This document shows, piece after piece, positions 16,918 through 25,008 of a stretch of 64,000 nt of DNA. Location: assembly GCF_019599465.1 (NCBI RefSeq), contig NZ_RKLR01000009.1, forward strand, positions 62,001-126,000. Reading direction: 5' to 3'. How positions within the stretch are numbered: position 1 is the stretch's first letter; every line of letters starts with the position of its first letter. Origin of the DNA: Haloarcula rubra. Lineage in GTDB: Archaea > Halobacteriota > Halobacteria > Halobacteriales > Haloarculaceae. The translations under genes were made by a program, and so were the position numbers. Under the pieces are notes generated by a model, which worked only from the letters and a program-made list of their open reading frames with translations, searched no databases and had not been told where the DNA came from.

Positions 16918-17193
16918 ATGGAACACACATTATTCGTCATCGCCAAGTTGTTCATGACCGCGTTGGCTCTGGTTATCGCGTACCAAGCCTATCGCGGCTA
17001 CCAACGCCACGGAACACAGCTGATGCTCTACGTCGCCCTTGGATTCGCACTAATTGGCCTCGGTGGACTCCTCGAAGGAGTTCTATTCGAACTGCTCCAG
17101 GTATCAATCTTCCAGGCAGGTCTCGTGGCTGCACTAGTCGCGGCAGCGGGAATGCTTTCTATCCTGTACGCGCTCTATGCGCCGAACCCCTGA
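16918..17193 (+). CDS. small three-helix membrane protein (DUF7521-like)
   Basis: A 91-residue protein with three helices and the shared motifs VIAYQAYRGYQRHG, GLGGLLEGVLFE and ILYALY. It starts 3 nt after the HTH stop. Homologues in this window (46723 and 47014) have the same place behind an HTH gene, so the pair is a conserved module. I recall the family as DUF7521 but could not check. It could be a membrane partner or signal sensor for the regulator. Confidence 0.82.
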   Translation: MEHTLFVIAKLFMTALALVIAYQAYRGYQRHGTQLMLYVALGFALIGLGGLLEGVLFELLQVSIFQAGLVAALVAAAGMLSILYALYAPNP

Positions 17194-17248
17194 ACTCCCG
17201 ATTCAGCAAAGTATCTTGGTATCGTGAATTAGTGATACGGTCGTTCAC

Positions 17249-17932
17249 TTATCCTCGTAGACGTTGCGCGACGGTCGTGGCCTGCTCCCAGAGGAATTCG
17301 GCGTCAACGCTCTGGTTCGTCGTTACAATTGGCACGTCACGGAGATAGGCATCCGTCTGAACGACCTCGAGGAGGAAGTCTGCAACGTCAGCGCGTGAGA
17401 TCGGACCAGCGGTGGCGTCGATGTCGACCCCGTGTTCGTACTCCCCGGTTTGGGGTCCATCTGTAAGACCGCCGGGGCGGACGATCGTCCAGTCGAGACC
17501 GCTTCCAGCGACGAGTTCCTCCTGTCTGGCTTTATCGGCCATCAGGTCATGGAGCACCGTCACGTTCGCAAGGCGGACGTACCACGGAACCTGCTGGACG
17601 CTCGATCCTAATCCCATTGATGTCAGGACGACCAGGCGTTCGATCCCCCGTTCCTGCATTGCATCGATAATGTTCGCAGTCCCCCGAGAGACCACGTCGG
17701 AGGGATTGTTCGACGTTCGGCCGAGAAGACAGATGACCGCATCTGATCCGTTTACGGTGGCTTCGACCGCGTCTAGATCGAGTACGTCCCCCTCCACGGC
17801 GGTGACTGCCTGGTTCGGAGGGAGTTTTGCAGGGCTTCGGGTGAGCGCGCGAATCGAGTGATTCACTTCGGTCGCTTGCGCCGTCAGTTCACGTCCGGTC
17901 CCGCCTGTCGCACCGAAGAGTGCCAGTTTCAT
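17249..17932 (-). CDS. NAD(P)-binding atypical SDR-type protein
   Basis: A 227-residue Rossmann protein beginning MKLALFGATGGTGRELTAQA, with VEGDVLD, VICLLGRTS, VVLTSMGLGSS and WTIVRPGGLTDG. This is the NAD(P)H-binding family related to flavin reductases and NmrA-like proteins. There is no YxxxK dyad, so catalysis is uncertain. It is a single gene with a 284-nt upstream region in which no further gene was seen. Confidence 0.88.
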   Translation of the reverse strand: MKLALFGATGGTGRELTAQATEVNHSIRALTRSPAKLPPNQAVTAVEGDVLDLDAVEATVNGSDAVICLLGRTSNNPSDVVSRGTANIIDAMQERGIERLVVLTSMGLGSSVQQVPWYVRLANVTVLHDLMADKARQEELVAGSGLDWTIVRPGGLTDGPQTGEYEHGVDIDATAGPISRADVADFLLEVVQTDAYLRDVPIVTTNQSVDAEFLWEQATTVAQRLRG

Positions 17933-18216
17933 ATGGTCACCTACGTTTTCATGTTGGTTGTCGTTCCCCTCGTTTCAGTCGATTACGCTTACAGTTCTAA
18001 AGGACGACCGAGCGTTCGCTCTGGACGCTCGATTACCAGAGAACCCCGAAATTCGATTCGACAGATTGGGATCATCGTCACTACAGCTACGGATCGGTTT
18101 CACATTCTAACGAGAGGTGTTCTGTCAGGCCAGTATTGAAACCACAATCGCAGTGAAATAGGCGATCGTAGCCGGGTTTACAAGTATGATAGACGTATCC
18201 GACGTCCGCTAAGGCG

Positions 18217-19404
18217 TCAAGACTGTTCTGCAGCCGCGAGCGCTTGTTCGAGGTCCATCCGAAGGTCGGTAACGTCCTCCAGACCGACGCTCACGCGGAC
18301 GAGGCCGTCAGTGACGCCAGTTTCCCGTCGTACCTCGCGTGGTACCGACGCGTGGGTCATCGTCGCGGGTTGTTCGATGAGGCTCTCGACACCACCGAGA
18401 CTTTCGGCCAGTGTGAACACCTCTGTATTCGAGACGAGTGACCGCGCCATCTCCAGGGTGCCGTCGAGTTCGAAGCTCAACATCCCCCCGAAGTCAGCCA
18501 TCTGCGTGGTGGCTAGGTCGTGTTGGGGATGGGAGTCGAGTCCCGGATAGTGAACGTGGTCGACTGCTGGCTGATCATCGAGCCACGCCGCCAGCTCGCG
18601 GGCGTTTTCGCAGTGGCGCTCCATCCGAACGGGGAGGGTCTTCGTTCCCCTGAGGACGAGAAAACACGCGAACGGGTCTGGCGTCGCACCCACGCTATTC
18701 TGGTAGAACCCGAGCTGCTCGTCCAGATCTTTGTCGTCGGTAACGAGGGCTCCGCCGACGACGTCGGAGTGACCGCCGAGGTACTTCGTCAGCGAGTGGG
18801 CGACGATATCCGCGCCCAGCTCCAGGGGGCGCTGGAGATACGGCGACGCGAACGTGTTGTCCACCGCACAGAGTGCGCCATGTTCGTGGGCGATCTCCGC
18901 AATCTCTGCGATATCGACGACCTGCAGGAGTGGATTCGTGGGCGTCTCGAGCCACACGAGTTCTGTCGCCGAAGTGACGGCGTCCGCGACTGCGTCGCGG
19001 TCGGTCGTGTCCACGAAGTCGAACGCGAGGTCGTAATCCTCGTACACCTGCGTGAACAGCCGGTGGGTTCCGCCGTAGACATCCTCCCCGACCACCACAT
19101 GGTCGCCCGCCTCTAGCAAGTTCAGGACCGTGTTGATCGCGGCCATCCCGCTGGCGAATGCCCGCCCGTACGTTCCACCTTCGAGGCTGGCGAGGTTTGC
19201 TTCTAATGCCGCCCGCGTCGGATTGTCGGTCCGTGAGTACTCGTAACCACGGTGATCGCCGGGGGCGTCCTGCGCGAACGTCGACGAGGCGTAGATGGGC
19301 GTCATGACTGCGCCAGTCTCGGGATCCGGATGCTGCCCTGCGTGGATCGCACGCGTCTCGAATGCGCCAGTGTCAAGCACGTCGTCTCGGTGGTCGTCGC
19401 TCAT
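18217..19404 (-). CDS. cystathionine gamma-lyase/synthase family enzyme
   Basis: A 395-residue PLP enzyme of the Cys/Met metabolism family: TPIYASSTF, YEYSRTDNPTR, GMAAINTVL, VWLETPTNPLL, and PLP lysine in HSLTKYLGGHSD. It could make cystathionine (gamma-synthase) or cleave it to cysteine (gamma-lyase). The partner upstream is a cysteine synthase/CBS-like enzyme that overlaps by ATGA (19401-19404), which favours reverse transsulfuration. Full length. Confidence 0.93.
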   Translation of the reverse strand: MSDDHRDDVLDTGAFETRAIHAGQHPDPETGAVMTPIYASSTFAQDAPGDHRGYEYSRTDNPTRAALEANLASLEGGTYGRAFASGMAAINTVLNLLEAGDHVVVGEDVYGGTHRLFTQVYEDYDLAFDFVDTTDRDAVADAVTSATELVWLETPTNPLLQVVDIAEIAEIAHEHGALCAVDNTFASPYLQRPLELGADIVAHSLTKYLGGHSDVVGGALVTDDKDLDEQLGFYQNSVGATPDPFACFLVLRGTKTLPVRMERHCENARELAAWLDDQPAVDHVHYPGLDSHPQHDLATTQMADFGGMLSFELDGTLEMARSLVSNTEVFTLAESLGGVESLIEQPATMTHASVPREVRRETGVTDGLVRVSVGLEDVTDLRMDLEQALAAAEQS

Positions 19405-20387
19405 GCCTTCCCCTCCCAGGCGTCGAAGGACCCGTAGATGTTCTTCGAGAGGTATCGGTCGCTCCCGTCGGGAAACACCGTGACGACAGTCCGGGCAGGA
19501 ACGTCCAGTTCACCGGCCGCGATCTCTTCGGCGACCTCGCGTGCAGCGACGCTCGCTGCACCGGAACTGGAGCCGACGAGATGGCCCTCCTCGGCGGCGA
19601 GACGCTGCACTTCGGCGTGTGCCGCTCGGTCGCTGACCGTCCGAACGTCGTCCAGCGCGTCGGGATCGAGCAGTTGGGTCACGTCCGGGTCGTGCGTGCC
19701 GATTCCTTCGGTCTTGTATGGCGCCTCCTCAGGCTCTCGATTCAGGAGTTCGCCGAACGTCGAACCGGAGGGTTCGACGGCCACGACGTGGACGTCAGGA
19801 ACGCGCTCGCGAACAGCCTGGGCGATCCCCATCAGCGTGCCGCCGGAGCCGATACCGGCGACTATCGCGCCGATGTCTTCGCCGAGCACGTCGAGGATCT
19901 CCCGGCCGGTCGTCTCGTAGTGTGCCTCGACATTCAACGGTGTCTCGAACTGCTGGGGGACGATAGCGTCGTCGCGCTTGTCCGCGATCTCGTGGGCCAT
20001 TTCGGCGGCCTCGCCCATTCCTGTGTCTCCGGGGGCGTGAACGATCTCCGCACCGAGCGCGGTCATCAGTCGTTCTTTCTCTTCGCTGAATCCTCGCGGA
20101 ACGACGAACACCGTCTCCAGCCCAAGTCGGGTGGCGGCAATCGCCATCCCGATGCCGGTATTCCCGGCGGTCGGTTCGACGATAGTGCCGTCGGGCGGGA
20201 CGTCGCCGCGTTCAAGCAGGCGTTCGAGGATGTGTTTACCGATGCGGTCTTTCACGCTCCCGCCAGGGTTGAACGTCTCCAGCTTGGCGTAGACGGAGAC
20301 GTCGTTGGGCGTCGCATCGAGTTCGACGAGCGGGGTGTTGCCAATCGTTTCGAGGAGCGATGCGTCGGGGTCGGTGTGTCGAGTCAT
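19401..20387 (-). CDS. cysteine synthase / cystathionine beta-synthase family enzyme
   Basis: About 328 residues from ATG 20387 (an ATG at 20411 adds eight residues). Fold-type II PLP enzyme with LETIGNTPLVEL, PLP lysine in NPGGSVKDRIG, PTAGNTGIGMA, GIGSGGTLMG and SSSGAASVAA. It condenses serine or acetylserine with sulfide or homocysteine. With the downstream gamma-lyase-like gene it forms a two-gene transsulfuration operon. It lacks the C-terminal CBS pair. Two inverted repeats lie upstream (20568-20587 and 20616-20631). Confidence 0.92.
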   Translation of the reverse strand: MTRHTDPDASLLETIGNTPLVELDATPNDVSVYAKLETFNPGGSVKDRIGKHILERLLERGDVPPDGTIVEPTAGNTGIGMAIAATRLGLETVFVVPRGFSEEKERLMTALGAEIVHAPGDTGMGEAAEMAHEIADKRDDAIVPQQFETPLNVEAHYETTGREILDVLGEDIGAIVAGIGSGGTLMGIAQAVRERVPDVHVVAVEPSGSTFGELLNREPEEAPYKTEGIGTHDPDVTQLLDPDALDDVRTVSDRAAHAEVQRLAAEEGHLVGSSSGAASVAAREVAEEIAAGELDVPARTVVTVFPDGSDRYLSKNIYGSFDAWEGKA

Positions 20388-20567
20388 GTCTCTGGGTCGT
20401 GTGGGGAGCAATCTGTAGCCGGTGCGCTCGCTGACGGAAATCCGTCAACAACAGCGACAGCCCGAAGACCCAGCGCAGAAACAGTCCGCGACGAGAGCAG
20501 AACGTGAGTGCGGTCGCTGTGTCACCCGCCGCTGCCGACGGGACGCCGAGCCGTGGTCGCGGAAACG

Positions 20568-20587
20568 CCGTGACTGCACAGTCACGG
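20568..20587. promoter_or_regulatory. 9+2+9 inverted repeat, candidate operator
   Basis: CCGTGACTG-ca-CAGTCACGG is perfect over 9 bp per arm. It lies about 180 nt upstream of the transsulfuration operon start (20387, minus strand) and about 170 nt before the DUF411 gene. Operator for either unit is possible. Confidence 0.4.
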
Positions 20588-20615
20588 GAGCGCCCACGAC
20601 CTGTGTGGCTCGCCT

Positions 20616-20631
20616 CATAGGAGAACCTATG
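20616..20631. promoter_or_regulatory. 6+4+6 inverted repeat, candidate operator or hairpin
   Basis: CATAGG-agaa-CCTATG is perfect. It stands 128 nt before the DUF411 gene in the same intergenic region as the 20568 repeat. Role unknown. Confidence 0.3.
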
Positions 20632-20758
20632 GGACGGCCTCTTTTGTGGTTTCCTCTTTGAAACTGAAAGTCAGCACTCCCCGTTTTGCTCGAGTCTGTT
20701 CTCAATCCGCAGGAATAGTCGATGTGAAGTAAATACTTGCTGCCAAAGTGAAGGATAT

Positions 20759-21253
20759 ATGAGTCGTAACGTGACCCGACGAGGATTACTCCGGGTCGGC
20801 GGGACGGCAGTTGCACTCGGAATTGCCGGCTGTCTGAGGTCATCGGACGAAGACCAGTGGGCGATCGAGGGGACACTGTCTGTGACGAACGCCCAGCAAT
20901 TCAGTTCTCCCGGCTGTAGCTGTTGCGGCCAGTACGCGTCGTACCTGCGGGAGTATCTCGACACGACGCTCCGAGAAACCGAAACTGAAGACGTAGCGGC
21001 CCTCAAACGCCGACACGACGTTCCCACAGACCTCCAAAGTTGTCACACACTCGTTCTCGACGAGTACGTCGTCGAAGGACACGTCCCTGCCGAGGTAATC
21101 GCGACGCTGCTCGATGAAGAGCCGGCCATCGACGGCATCGCGCTGCCCGGGATGCCGGCCGGGTCGCCGGGCATGGGCGGGACGAAGTCCGGGTCGTTCA
21201 CCGTGTACGCTCTCGATGACGGGAAGACAGGTAATGTGTACGCTGAAATCTAG
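20759..21253 (+). CDS. DUF411 metal-binding lipoprotein
   Basis: A 164-residue protein. The N terminus has a Tat motif (TRRGLLRVGG) and lipobox (GIAGC), so it is exported and lipid-anchored. The mature part is a DUF411 domain: SPGCSCCGQYASYLRE, VAALKRRHDVP, LQSCHTLVLDEYVVEGHVP and GIALPGMPAGSPGM. DUF411 proteins are found with copper and other metal resistance genes. Cys in GCSCCG and LQSC and the Met-rich end are likely ligands. Confidence 0.92.
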   Translation: MSRNVTRRGLLRVGGTAVALGIAGCLRSSDEDQWAIEGTLSVTNAQQFSSPGCSCCGQYASYLREYLDTTLRETETEDVAALKRRHDVPTDLQSCHTLVLDEYVVEGHVPAEVIATLLDEEPAIDGIALPGMPAGSPGMGGTKSGSFTVYALDDGKTGNVYAEI

Positions 21254-21308
21254 CGTCCAGATTGAGCCATGTGGTCAAGATACTTTGTGACCGCAGCCGA
21301 CAGCCTGA

Positions 21309-21683
21309 ATGATGATTAGACGACTCCTCCACGACTTCGGCTACGTGGTCGCACACGTTCTCTTCCTCGGCGCGAAGACGCCAGAATCGATCGTCAAACG
21401 ACTCCGCATTGCGTACCGTCTGGTCGGCGTCCGAATCGTCGAGACACCGGAGATTGATTCGGTCGAGCGGACGATCTTTCTCTGCCCATACCGAAATCTG
21501 GGTGCGAGCTGGTTCGGGGAGAAGTGGATCTGTCACGACATCCTCGATCGCGTCGACGACGGATACGTGACGTACCTCCGACGGCACAAAGGAATCGACT
21601 ACCAGCGCCCCCGCGGGTGTACCGACCTCGCATACTGCGACGAATCCGAATACTGCTACTCGGAGGTTTCCGAGCTGGAGTAG
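21309..21683 (+). CDS. Cys-containing protein of unknown function
   Basis: A 124-residue protein with a hydrophobic/basic N-terminal helix and a C-terminal half with five Cys (C59, C75, C104, C110, C116), including CPYRNLGASWFG and YCDESEYC. Two adjacent ATG codons give a one-residue start choice. It ends 7 nt before a methyltransferase gene and may act with it. The Cys pattern could hold a metal or an Fe-S centre. No family assigned. Confidence 0.72.
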   Translation: MMIRRLLHDFGYVVAHVLFLGAKTPESIVKRLRIAYRLVGVRIVETPEIDSVERTIFLCPYRNLGASWFGEKWICHDILDRVDDGYVTYLRRHKGIDYQRPRGCTDLAYCDESEYCYSEVSELE

Positions 21684-21690
21684 GTGCCCG

Positions 21691-22563
21691 ATGGATCAGA
21701 GCCCTCTCCGCGAGCGGATCACCGACCAGTTCTCCTACCGCGGCGAACGAGCCGACATCTGGCGGGCGTTCGACCTCCTGCTCGACACTGACGCGTTCCT
21801 CAACCTCGGCTACTCCGAGTGGTACCAGCCACACGTCGTCGGATCGAGTCAGCGCCGCCTCGTCACGGAAGTCGGAGCGAGGCTCGCGTCGCACCTGCCC
21901 GCCACGGATGGCGTTCGCCTCCTCGATGTTGGCTGTGGCCGGGGCGGTCCGGCGATCCATCTTGCCGATCAGTTCGGTTTCCGCGTTACCGGACTGGACC
22001 TCGTTCCGTACAACATCGAGCGAGCAACCGAGAACGCACGCAGGAAGCACGTCAAGCCCGAGTTCGTCGTCGGTGACGCAACACAGCTCCCGTTCATGAC
22101 AGATTCGTTCACCGCGTGTACAGCCATCGACGCGCTCGTTTATCTCCCCAACCGGAACAGTGTCTTTACCGCGGTTGCAGATATCATCGAATCAGCGGGG
22201 GTTTTCGTTCTCTCCGACCTCATGGTGCAGTCCGACGTGAGCGAGACGGAACGAGCGTTCGTTGATTCGTTTGCAGCGACGTGGGATATGCCGTCAGTCG
22301 GCACTGTCGAGCAATACAACGCCGCGCTCGACGATGCGGGATTCGAACTCGAAGCGGTCGAAGACATCACGCGACACAGTGTCGGGCAGTTCCGGAAGTG
22401 GACGACGCTGTACCTCCAACTCCTCAGGACTCCGGTTCGCTCGCTTCTCGAACGACTGTTGCGAGCGTACGACCTCGATCCATCGGCCATCACCGAGCAG
22501 GTAAGGGCTGCCCATCACGCGCTGCCGTTCCTCCAGCACGGCATCCTCGTTGCAAAGACGTGA
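21691..22563 (+). CDS. SAM-dependent class I methyltransferase
   Basis: A 290-residue protein. Motif I is RLLDVGCGRGGPAIHLA, followed by GLDLVPYNIERA, VVGDATQLPF and a TACTAIDALVYLP strand. This organisation resembles small-molecule or quinone/tocopherol-type C-methyltransferases. It is preceded by the Cys-containing protein with a 7-nt gap. It converges on the methyltransferase gene at 22569 with only 5 nt between stops. Substrate unknown. Confidence 0.9.
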   Translation: MDQSPLRERITDQFSYRGERADIWRAFDLLLDTDAFLNLGYSEWYQPHVVGSSQRRLVTEVGARLASHLPATDGVRLLDVGCGRGGPAIHLADQFGFRVTGLDLVPYNIERATENARRKHVKPEFVVGDATQLPFMTDSFTACTAIDALVYLPNRNSVFTAVADIIESAGVFVLSDLMVQSDVSETERAFVDSFAATWDMPSVGTVEQYNAALDDAGFELEAVEDITRHSVGQFRKWTTLYLQLLRTPVRSLLERLLRAYDLDPSAITEQVRAAHHALPFLQHGILVAKT

Positions 22564-22568
22564 TCTCG

Positions 22569-23240
22569 TCATCGCCACTTACACAAGCTGAGAGAGTTGC
22601 GAGGCCTCGCTCGGCGTTTGAGCGTTCCACGGACGATTGGAACAAGCTGTGGGATGTTCTCCAGTCGCGTGTAATCGACGAGTTCGAATCGCTCGTCGTC
22701 CCGGAATATCTCGTGGGTGTTGCGATTCAGGTGACAACCGCCAGCGACGGTATGCCACGCTGGAGCGAGTACGTCGTGTGCGACACCGATAGCACCATCT
22801 CCGCGGACGTGTTCGAGGAACCGGAACTCGCCGCCCGGCTTCAGTACCCGTGCAACCTCGGAGAGCGCAGTATCGAAATCGGGGATGGTGCAGAACACGA
22901 GTGATGCGATGACGACATCGAACGAGTCGTCCGCGAACGGGAGTGTTTCCGCTCCGGCACTCTCTATCTCGATATCGAGTCCCAGTTCGCGTGCTCGTTC
23001 GACTGCTTGCCGGCGCATGTGGGGGTCTGGCTCAATCGCGAACAGCGTGAGATCGTCACCATCAGTAGCGGCTTCTGCGAAGTACGGAAACATCGCGCCC
23101 GTCCCCGTACCGAGGTCCAGAACCCTTCCGGCGAGCTCGTCCACGAGGTAGCGTCGATGGTCGGCAAGTACCGATAGCTCCGCCGGCTTCATCACCGGAT
23201 CGTACAGTCTTGCGAATATCGGATGAGATGGGTCAGTCAT
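22569..23240 (-). CDS. SAM-dependent methyltransferase (UbiE/METTL7-like)
   Basis: A 223-residue protein with GRVLDLGTGTGAMFPYF, FAIEPDPHMRRQA, AETLPFADDSFDVV and LKPGGEFRFLEHV. The FLEHVR segment is typical of the METTL7-like group, some of which methylate thiols. Its ATG overlaps the stop of the upstream aspartoacylase-like gene (23237-23240). It is the last gene of the ICMT - aspartoacylase - methyltransferase run behind copB. Confidence 0.9.
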   Translation of the reverse strand: MTDPSHPIFARLYDPVMKPAELSVLADHRRYLVDELAGRVLDLGTGTGAMFPYFAEAATDGDDLTLFAIEPDPHMRRQAVERARELGLDIEIESAGAETLPFADDSFDVVIASLVFCTIPDFDTALSEVARVLKPGGEFRFLEHVRGDGAIGVAHDVLAPAWHTVAGGCHLNRNTHEIFRDDERFELVDYTRLENIPQLVPIVRGTLKRRARPRNSLSLCKWR

Positions 23241-24379
23241 CTGTTTTCCTCCCGTTCATTTTCTGATATATTTCTTGCATGTTTTGACTCAGTTCCATGT
23301 CCATGTGTTGCGTACCACTGCGACTCGGGCCACTGGAAACCGCCTTCACGGTAGACATCGAAAACGCCCCGCTCGATGTCGTCTCGTATGATGTCAGCGG
23401 TCGTCTCGTCGACGCTCACGAAGTGACACAGCGGGTGGCCCGGATATGCGACTGCATTTTCAAGGACCCCCACGACGAGGCCAGTCGACGGCGCACGAAC
23501 GACTTCGACTTCGTCTTTGAAGTGATCAGAAATCGTGAACAGCGGTTCGCCATCTTCAACGAGGGGGTGTGGGCCCCACTTCATCTCGACGAGCCCACCA
23601 GTGTCGGCGCGGAGCCACGTCTTCTCACCATCACGGGCGATGACGCGTGTCCAGCCGGGCCAGGAAACCGGTTGGTTGGGAAGCACCTCGTGTTCGGCGA
23701 GGACGCTCGCGACGCAGTGGAGCGCTCGGTCGAGGTGCGCGGTCTGGAATCGATGGGCGCGCCCCATCTCGACCGTGACCGTGGGGATACCGTCCTGACA
23801 GGCCACGCGTCGGAGTGTCCCTCCTGAACCCTCGCCGTCGAGGATGACGCTCGTGCCGAACGCGCGGGCGAGTCGTTCGACAGCGGGGTCGTTCATGTCG
23901 GCGCGGACGTGATACATTGTCGTTCGGTTGCGCGTCGACGTGTGGAAGTCGAGACCGAAGTCACACTTCGAAACGAATTCCTCGTAGATGGCGTTGGCGA
24001 GTCGTTTTGCGGTCGTACTCCGTGAGTTGCCGGGGAACGAGCGATTGAGATCTTCGTCGTAGATGGGGATATAGCGCTGTTGGGCGAGAAAGCCTGGTAC
24101 GTTCAACACGTGCAGGCAGACGAGCGCTCCGTGAATGTCCTCGGGAGCGTAGTGGCCCGCGACTTCCTGGATTATTTTGATGCCGTTGAGTTCGTCGCCG
24201 TGAACTGCTGCAGTCAGAAAGCCTGTGGGTCCAGATCGTGTGCCGTTGATGACCGTGACCGGAATCTCAATCGGATCGTCGTTAAATGTCGTTCCGACGG
24301 CGTACCGGAACTGAACCTTCCTGCCTGAAGGGACCGCGCGGCCCCCCACTTCGAGCGACTGGTGGCTGTCGACAGTCAT
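23237..24379 (-). CDS. succinylglutamate desuccinylase/aspartoacylase family protein
   Basis: A 380-residue zinc carboxypeptidase-like protein: AAVHGDELNGIKI (zinc His/Glu), DLNRSFPGN, LDFHTS (second zinc His) and the catalytic-type VEMGRAHR. The C-terminal 130 residues form a beta-rich domain. The family removes acyl groups from amino acids or similar amides. It is coupled at both ends: its ATG overlaps the ICMT-like stop (24376-24379) and its stop overlaps the next methyltransferase. Substrate unknown. Confidence 0.9.
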   Translation of the reverse strand: MTVDSHQSLEVGGRAVPSGRKVQFRYAVGTTFNDDPIEIPVTVINGTRSGPTGFLTAAVHGDELNGIKIIQEVAGHYAPEDIHGALVCLHVLNVPGFLAQQRYIPIYDEDLNRSFPGNSRSTTAKRLANAIYEEFVSKCDFGLDFHTSTRNRTTMYHVRADMNDPAVERLARAFGTSVILDGEGSGGTLRRVACQDGIPTVTVEMGRAHRFQTAHLDRALHCVASVLAEHEVLPNQPVSWPGWTRVIARDGEKTWLRADTGGLVEMKWGPHPLVEDGEPLFTISDHFKDEVEVVRAPSTGLVVGVLENAVAYPGHPLCHFVSVDETTADIIRDDIERGVFDVYREGGFQWPESQWYATHGHGTESKHARNISENEREENR

Positions 24380-24981
24380 GGATCATCTCTCCGTGAGGTG
24401 TTGGTGCGTTCCTGTGGTTTTTGTCGCTGGCTCGGACGACCGATGAATCTGGGAACTGACTCACGGTACGTTTCGTACGCTTCTCCGTACTGTTCGCTGA
24501 GCCACGGTTCCTCTGCGAGCGGTGCAAGCAGGAACCAAGCGATACCGGGCAGGGCGAGTACCGCCGTCATCCAGGACCCAGCGAGAACCGCCCCGCCGAC
24601 GAGCATCGCGATGTAGCTGACGTACTGTGGATTCCGAGAATACTGATATGGTCCAGCGGTGTTCAACTGCCCTTCGAGACCGGCACTCTCGTGGAACCCG
24701 AGCCGCCACACAGCCCAGAGTGAGACGGTGGCACCGGCCAAGAGCAACAGGAGACTGGTCATCTGAATCAGTATTGATGGCCGGTACCAACTCCACAAGT
24801 CGAGATACGCAACACCGAACAGACTGCCGCCGTAGACGACCCAGGCAGTCCAGCTGAGCCAGAACGTCCAGTTGCGGGTGCCGTGGGGCCAGAACCGGTG
24901 AGACTGGCTCTGGATACTCACGAGGAGCCCACCGAGAAGTATCCCTCCAGATAGGAGTCCCAGGCCGAATAGCGATGTCAT
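24376..24981 (-). CDS. isoprenylcysteine methyltransferase-like membrane protein
   Basis: About 201 residues from ATG 24981 (24993 also possible). It has five helices and the ICMT/PEMT signature GPYQYSRNPQYVSYIAM plus a C-terminal EEPWLSEQYGEAYETYRESV. The family methylates lipids or thiols in the membrane. It sits 15-27 nt after copB and overlaps the aspartoacylase-like gene. A second ICMT-like protein is at 38217. Confidence 0.87.
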   Translation of the reverse strand: MTSLFGLGLLSGGILLGGLLVSIQSQSHRFWPHGTRNWTFWLSWTAWVVYGGSLFGVAYLDLWSWYRPSILIQMTSLLLLLAGATVSLWAVWRLGFHESAGLEGQLNTAGPYQYSRNPQYVSYIAMLVGGAVLAGSWMTAVLALPGIAWFLLAPLAEEPWLSEQYGEAYETYRESVPRFIGRPSQRQKPQERTNTSRRDDP

Positions 24982-25008
24982 GATGGCGGGCATGGTTGTA
25001 CTAGTAGG

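Larger units (their letters stand above)
20412..20758. other. 347-nt intergenic region with two inverted repeats
   Basis: No protein frame with a family match was seen. It holds CCGTGACTG-ca-CAGTCACGG (20568-20587) and CATAGG-agaa-CCTATG (20616-20631), then an AT-richer stretch with TAAATACT (about 20730), which is 26-29 nt before the DUF411 gene and fits a leaderless promoter. It separates two divergent units. Confidence 0.6.
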
